Positions 61,740-64,000 of a stretch of DNA of 64,000 bases are shown here, piece after piece. The notes under the pieces were generated by a model that was not told where the DNA came from, made no database searches, and saw only the letters and a program-made list of their open reading frames with translations. The position numbers and the translations under genes were made by a program. The stretch spans positions 124,001-188,000 of the forward strand of contig NZ_JAQSDR010000015.1 of the NCBI RefSeq assembly GCF_029946005.1. Reading direction: 5' to 3'. Position 1 is the stretch's first letter; every line of letters starts with the position of its first letter. The stretch is from Aquabacterium sp. (GTDB taxonomy: Bacteria > Pseudomonadota > Gammaproteobacteria > Burkholderiales > Burkholderiaceae_C).

Positions 61740-63457
61740 ACACGCAGGCCTGGTTACTTCTGGCGGCTTTCAGCACCGTGTTGTTGCTGTTGGCCCTTCC
61801 CACTGGGCGCTACATCGCCAATGTGATGGAAGGCAAGCTTCGTTTCACGGGACGATTTGAAAATGGCTTGTTCCGCCTTTGCGGTATCAAGGCCGACACC
61901 GAGATGGGCTGGTTGCCATATGCGCTGGCCATCCTGTTGTTCAACGCTCTTGGCGTGCTCGCGGTCTATGCATTGCAGCGCCTGCAGGTGTGGCTGCCGC
62001 TGAACCCGCAGGCCATGGGCAATGTCTCGCCTGATTTGTCGTTCAACACCGCAGTGAGCTTTGTGACCAACACCAATTGGCAGGGCTACAGCGGTGAACA
62101 GACCATGGGCTACCTGACCCAGATGCTGGGCCTGGCCGTGCAGAACTTCTTGTCGGCGGCCACCGGCATCGTGGTCGTCATCGCATTGATCCGCGGCTTT
62201 GCGCGCCACTCGGTCAAAAGCATCGGCAATGCCTGGGTTGACTTGACCCGCGTCACGCTGTGGATCCTGGTGCCCATCTCGTTTTTGTACGGCGTGTTCC
62301 TGGTGCAGCAGGGCGTGGTGCAAAACTTTGACGCCTACAAGGATGTGCAGACCCTGGAGGTCGTCAAGGCTCAGAGCAGCGCTGGACAAACGCTCGCCAT
62401 GGGGCCGGTGGCTTCGCAAGAGGCGATCAAGATGCTGGGCACCAATGGCGGAGGCTTCTTCAACGCCAACTCGGCACACCCTTTCGAGAACCCAACAGCG
62501 CTGACGAACTTCGTCCAGATGCTGTCCATCTTCCTGATCCCGGCAGCGCTGTGTTTCACGTTCGGCCACCTGGTTCAGGACAGACGTCAGGGGTGGGCGG
62601 TCCTGGTCGCGATGTCACTGTTGTTCGTGGCGGGCGCCATCACGGCCATGAGCTTTGAACAGCAAGGCAATCCCCGGATTGCAGCGCTGGGCGTTGACCA
62701 AAGCGTCAGCCTGACCCAGTCAGGCGGCAACATGGAAGGCAAGGAGACTCGTTTTGGCATCGCTGCCTCGGCGCTGTTTGCCACCATCACGACCGATGCG
62801 TCTTGCGGTGCAGTCAACTCCATGCACGACTCCTACACCCCGCTGGGTGGCATGGTGCCTTTGGTGAACATGCAACTGGGTGAGGTCGTCTTTGGCGGCG
62901 TGGGCACCGGGCTCTACGGCATGTTGGTGTTCGCCATCCTGGCCGTCTTCATCGCCGGTTTGATGATTGGGCGCACGCCCGAGTACCTGGGCAAGAAGAT
63001 CGAGGCCTACGAGATGAAGATGAGCTCCATCGCCATCCTCGTGACGCCGCTGCTGGTCTTGCTGGGCACGGCCGTGGCCGTGATGAGCGATGCCGGACGC
63101 GCCGGCATCGCCAACCCGGGCGCGCATGGGTTCTCGGAGATCCTGTACGCCTTGACCTCGGCAGGCAACAACAATGGCAGCGCATTCGCCGGGCTGTCGG
63201 CCAACACGCCGTTCTACAACGTGCTGCTGGCCGTGGCCATGTGGTTTGGCCGCTTCGGGGTGATCGTGCCGGTGCTGGCCATGGCCGGCTCGCTGGCGGC
63301 CAAGAAGCGCATCGCCGCCACCAGCGGAACGATGCCGACGCATGGCCCGCTCTTTGTGGTGCTGCTGCTGGGCACGGTGTTGCTGGTCGGCCTGCTGAAC
63401 TATGTCCCCGCCCTGGCCTTGGGTCCTGTGATTGAGCACCTGGTGCTCTGGAAGTGA
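61736..63457 (+). CDS. kdpA: Potassium-transporting ATPase subunit A
   Basis: 573-residue K+-binding channel-like subunit of KdpFABC with about ten membrane segments. Selectivity-filter-like loops are visible as [41 protein letters not shown] and [13 protein letters not shown]. It imports K+ at low external potassium with KdpB hydrolysing ATP. Start ATG 61736; kdpB follows 7 bp later. Confidence 0.96.
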   Translation: MNTQAWLLLAAFSTVLLLLALPTGRYIANVMEGKLRFTGRFENGLFRLCGIKADTEMGWLPYALAILLFNALGVLAVYALQRLQVWLPLNPQAMGNVSPDLSFNTAVSFVTNTNWQGYSGEQTMGYLTQMLGLAVQNFLSAATGIVVVIALIRGFARHSVKSIGNAWVDLTRVTLWILVPISFLYGVFLVQQGVVQNFDAYKDVQTLEVVKAQSSAGQTLAMGPVASQEAIKMLGTNGGGFFNANSAHPFENPTALTNFVQMLSIFLIPAALCFTFGHLVQDRRQGWAVLVAMSLLFVAGAITAMSFEQQGNPRIAALGVDQSVSLTQSGGNMEGKETRFGIAASALFATITTDASCGAVNSMHDSYTPLGGMVPLVNMQLGEVVFGGVGTGLYGMLVFAILAVFIAGLMIGRTPEYLGKKIEAYEMKMSSIAILVTPLLVLLGTAVAVMSDAGRAGIANPGAHGFSEILYALTSAGNNNGSAFAGLSANTPFYNVLLAVAMWFGRFGVIVPVLAMAGSLAAKKRIAATSGTMPTHGPLFVVLLLGTVLLVGLLNYVPALALGPVIEHLVLWK

Positions 63458-63464
63458 GTGAAAC

Positions 63465-64000
63465 ATGACTCGCCAAACCTTTACCCTCTTTGACGCCGCA
63501 CTGCTCAAGCCAGCCGTCGCGGACGCCTTCAAAAAGCTGGATCCCCGTGTCCAATGGCGCAACCCGGTGATGTTCGTCGTCTACGTCGGCAGCATCATCA
63601 CCTCGGGGCTCTTCCTTCAAGCCTTGGGTGGCCAGGGCGAGGCGCCCGCAGGCTTCGTTCTGGCGGTGGCCCTGTGGCTGTGGTTCACGGTGCTGTTCGC
63701 CAACTTCGCCGAGGCCATGGCCGAGGGCCGCAGCAAGGCCCAAGCCGCCTCGCTGCGCAGCCTCAAGAAGGAGACCTGGGCCAAGAAATTGGAAGAACCT
63801 CACCAGGGGGCCCAATGGCACCCGATTGAATCTCAGGACCTGCGCAAGGGCGACACCGTGATGGTCCTGGCAGGCGATGTGGTTCCGGCGGATGGCGAGG
63901 TGATCGAAGGCGTCGCCTCGGTGGACGAAAGCGCCATCACCGGTGAGTCCGCCCCGGTGATCCGGGAGTCCGGTGGCGACTTCTCGGCGGTCACGGGGGG
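63465..64000 (+). CDS. kdpB: Potassium-transporting ATPase subunit B, partial
   Basis: First 178 residues of a P-type ATPase, cut by the right edge. Membrane segments near residues 35-55 and 65-85, the actuator region [29 protein letters not shown] with the TGES motif. The DKTG site lies beyond the window. Expected next genes are kdpC and probably kdpDE. Confidence 0.95.
   Translation, partial: MTRQTFTLFDAALLKPAVADAFKKLDPRVQWRNPVMFVVYVGSIITSGLFLQALGGQGEAPAGFVLAVALWLWFTVLFANFAEAMAEGRSKAQAASLRSLKKETWAKKLEEPHQGAQWHPIESQDLRKGDTVMVLAGDVVPADGEVIEGVASVDESAITGESAPVIRESGGDFSAVTG

Noticed and set aside
1-64000. CRISPR arrays, tRNA or rRNA genes, intact insertion sequences
   Set aside because: No regularly spaced repeats, cloverleaf-like segments with a T-loop signature, or complete transposase with inverted ends were seen on reading the window; small structured RNAs cannot be excluded without a covariance search.

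Overview
This 64-kb window looks like chromosome of a Burkholderiales betaproteobacterium. The evidence is high GC with strong third-position G/C, several PEP-CTERM exported proteins, a CbbR-type regulator beside an SbtA-type transporter, and many divergently placed LysR, TetR and AraC regulators. An Aquabacterium, Ideonella or Leptothrix-like lineage is plausible, but the genus is an inference. I see no rRNA, tRNA, CRISPR array or intact insertion sequence.

Region 1 (1-13.1 kb, minus strand) is a tightly coupled operon for import and hydrolysis of a urea-derived amide, most likely biuret and perhaps triuret. It encodes a BMP-type ABC importer, a NitT/TauT-type ABC importer, two isochorismatase-fold amidohydrolases, a formamidase-like nitrilase-superfamily enzyme, allophanate hydrolase (AtzF), an AtzH-like protein and a terminal GntR/FCD regulator. 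A 300-bp nest of inverted repeats sits between two transporter genes.

Region 2 (13.2-30.6 kb) holds stress and transport genes: an orphan histidine kinase, an MscS channel, an MgtA-type P-type ATPase, a DUF3616 protein, SbtA with its LysR regulator, TerC with NhaR, a block of HPF-like, zinc-ribbon, TerB and HtpX genes, and two LysR units paired with an MFS exporter and an SDR.

Region 3 (29.8-36.8 kb) is gene-poor and eroded. It has chromosomal repeats, an IS1595-type transposase remnant, a ParE/RelE toxin-antitoxin pair with a compact, apparently leaderless promoter and operator, three PEP-CTERM proteins, and an orphan PEP-CTERM tail.

Region 4 (36.9-45.3 kb) carries a bufferin operon (small Cys-rich peptide, DUF692/MNIO enzyme, DUF2063 partner), an AraC regulator with an AhpD-like protein, then an acyl-CoA dehydrogenase and a long-chain acyl-CoA ligase behind a PsrA-like palindrome.

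Region 5 (45.4-55.8 kb) is the most striking part: two divergent, translationally coupled signalling operons. One encodes FIST sensor, histidine kinase, receiver, CheC-like phosphatase and a second histidine kinase. The other encodes PAS-GGDEF-EAL-REC-PAS, a 59-residue protein, an HDOD protein, REC-HD-GYP and a receiver. The 59-residue gene and a 29-codon leader are shorter than usual gene-calling limits.

Region 6 (55.9-64 kb) has a hydrolase/SDR/Baeyer-Villiger monooxygenase operon divergent from a TetR gene, a cytochrome c, a START-like exported protein, and the start of a kdp operon: a 31-residue membrane peptide, kdpF, kdpA and partial kdpB.
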